Shown one piece after another: positions 4,787 to 5,876 of a DNA stretch of 5,876 bases. The notes under the pieces were generated by a model. The model ran no database searches and was not told where the DNA came from. It saw only the letters and a program-made list of their open reading frames with translations. Source of the stretch: an uncultured Bacteroidales bacterium (lineage in GTDB: Bacteria > Bacteroidota > Bacteroidia > Bacteroidales > Paludibacteraceae); the NCBI GenBank assembly GCA_945949375.1, contig CAMFEN010000076.1:1-5876 (forward strand), written 5' to 3'. Numbering within the stretch: the stretch's first letter is position 1; each line of letters opens with the position of its first letter. The position numbers and the translations under genes were made by a program.

Positions 4787-5338
4787 ATGAATCAAGTTGT
4801 TACGCTTCAGAAGAACCTCCTGCCGACGAAGGAGATGGAGAAATGGATGGCACGTATCGTGGAAGACATTGCGCGCTACCGCCGTGTGGAACAATCAGCA
4901 GAACTGAAAGAGTTCCGCGAGTTGCAACAGATAGTGGAGGCTGCCGCTTTCCAAGAGAAGAAGCATATCCTGCTCACACGCAAGTACTGGGACACGGAGG
5001 AATTTAAGAAATTGGCGCGGCTGCATGTGTTGCGCAACCACGTGCCTGCCGTGCACGGCTATATGCTCTATAACGTGAACGAGACTTTGCGTAACTATCT
5101 TGCGTTTGCCGAGAGCGAAGATTATCAGAAGTTGCAAGATAAAGAGGCAGTGAAGGCATCGCCGGAGTTGCGGCACTATAAGATGATTGACAGTTCGCTG
5201 ACGTTGCGCAACTACCGCCGTTGTGAGGCAACGGATGCCGTGAAAGAGTACAAGGCACTTTTGGCGGAGACGAGCACGGAGACCTCACATCGTTGCAGGT
5301 GGACTGCAACAGCAAGTTCGGATATTCTGCCGAGATGA
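4787..5338 (+). CDS. Unrecognised helical-repeat protein, 3' end replaced at about 5280
   Basis: I cannot name this protein. The native part (about 165 residues) has no signal peptide or membrane segment and is rich in charged residues and Leu/Tyr, suggesting alpha-helical repeats. Related blocks can be aligned by eye: ELKEFRELQQIVEAAAFQEKK, LRNYLAFAESEDYQKLQDKE and LRNYRRCEATDAVKEYKALL, each with a Tyr/Phe near the start and a charged helix after it. This resembles repeat regions in Bacteroidetes hypothetical proteins, some linked to GH16-like enzymes, but that link is a weak memory. After about codon 165 the frame enters out-of-frame topB sequence and adds about 18 meaningless residues (from SHRCRW on) before a stop at 5338. 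The gene is therefore truncated by whatever joined the two sequences, and its true C-terminus is unknown. The start is the ATG at 4787, with no clear ribosome binding site. Confidence 0.7.
   Translation: MNQVVTLQKNLLPTKEMEKWMARIVEDIARYRRVEQSAELKEFRELQQIVEAAAFQEKKHILLTRKYWDTEEFKKLARLHVLRNHVPAVHGYMLYNVNETLRNYLAFAESEDYQKLQDKEAVKASPELRHYKMIDSSLTLRNYRRCEATDAVKEYKALLAETSTETSHRCRWTATASSDILPR
5266..5283. other. Abrupt sequence junction with short direct repeat
   Basis: Upstream of about 5280 the sequence encodes the helical-repeat protein, and from 5281 it encodes mid-topB in another frame. GGAGAC is repeated at 5266-5271 and 5278-5283, spanning the join. No insertion-sequence end, att core or inverted repeat is visible, which argues against a simple transposon boundary. 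Confidence 0.65.
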
Positions 5339-5876
5339 CGCTCAATATCGTGCAGTCGCTCTACGAGAAGAAGTTCACCACCTATCCGCGTGTGGACACC
5401 CAGTATCTGCCTGACGATGTCTATCCCAAGTGTCCCCAGATACTCAACGGCGTCTACCAGTCGCTCATTGCCGGACAGAGCGTCTACGCTCCGCTTGTGA
5501 AGCCCCTTGGAGGCAAGCCGTTGCCTAAGACCAAGAAGGTCTTCGATGCCTCAACGGTTACTGACCACCATGCCATCATCCCTACAGGAGTGCCTATACG
5601 TGGACTCACCGATATTGAGCAGAACGTCTTCGACCTAATAGCACGCCGCTTCATAGCGGTGTTCTATCCCGACTGCCGTTTTTCTACTACTACCGTTCAG
5701 GGCAAGGTTGAGGATGTGACATTCAAGGTTAGCGGAAAAGAAATTCTCGACCCCGGATGGCGCAAGGTGTATGGCAAGGAAGCCAAACAGCAGACAGACG
5801 ACGAGGCGAGGAAGACCGACGAGGAGCGTGTGCTCCCTCAGTTCACGGTTGGCGAGAGCGGCCCCCACGAGCCTAC
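5281..5876 (+). CDS. topB: DNA topoisomerase III, 5'-truncated and running off the window
   Basis: This is the middle of a type IA topoisomerase, which passes single DNA strands through a transient break held by a tyrosine. Homology starts abruptly at DLTSLQVDCN, without the N-terminal TOPRIM domain (roughly 270 residues in the family) and without a start codon; the first in-frame ATG is at 5335. The catalytic Tyr lies in FTTYPRVDT (codon 5383-5385), followed by the family motifs YLPDDVYPK, TDHHAIIPTG and LIARRFIAVFYPDC. The sequence is closest to the TopB proteins of Bacteroidetes conjugative elements (the CTnDOT Exc type), from general recall. The frame is open to the window end. Without its TOPRIM domain it cannot be a complete enzyme as it stands. 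It may be a fragment left by recombination, or a contig join. Confidence 0.88.

Overview
The window looks like chromosomal DNA of a member of the Bacteroidales, most likely Prevotella-like. Three things point there: promoters of the Bacteroidetes type (TTTG, 20 bp, TAnnTTTG), starts without clear Shine-Dalgarno sequences, and protein sequences (GlgB, GyrB, a LOG-type protein, TopB) that read as Bacteroidales versions. The genus is an inference.

Layout. Bases 1-1001 (minus strand) hold the N-terminal half of a eukaryote-like glycogen branching enzyme, glgB, cut by the window edge. Bases 1002-1893 are a long intergenic region without a convincing protein gene of normal size. It holds the glgB promoter, a divergent plus-strand promoter driving a short transcript (an 8-codon ORF followed by two tandem hairpin/T-tract terminators), an 11-bp tandem repeat, and the gyrB promoter. 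The gyrB 5' leader can fold into a nested four-helix RNA. Bases 1894-3908 encode DNA gyrase subunit B, broken by a frameshift at about 3069-3075 into an ATPase/transducer part (402 aa) and a TOPRIM part (266 aa from a GTG). The gyrB sequence also carries an in-frame GC-rich palindrome and a substitution at a nearly invariant ATPase-site Asp. Bases 4092-4667 encode a LOG/TIGR00730-type nucleotide phosphoribohydrolase-like protein. Bases 4787 to about 5280 hold the start of an unrecognised helical-repeat protein. At about 5280 the sequence switches abruptly, in another frame, to the middle of a mobile-element-type DNA topoisomerase III (topB), which runs off the window.

The genes do not form one pathway: glycogen synthesis, DNA supercoiling, purine/cytokinin-type nucleotide hydrolysis and an accessory topoisomerase lie side by side. 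gyrB and the LOG gene could share a transcript, since I see no promoter between them. The broken gyrB, its odd ATPase residue and the abrupt topB junction suggest either a degraded or recombined locus or a draft/metagenomic assembly with errors; sequence alone cannot separate these. The most interesting unexplained structures are the folded gyrB leader, the short-peptide/tandem-terminator transcript, and the domain-boundary split of gyrB.
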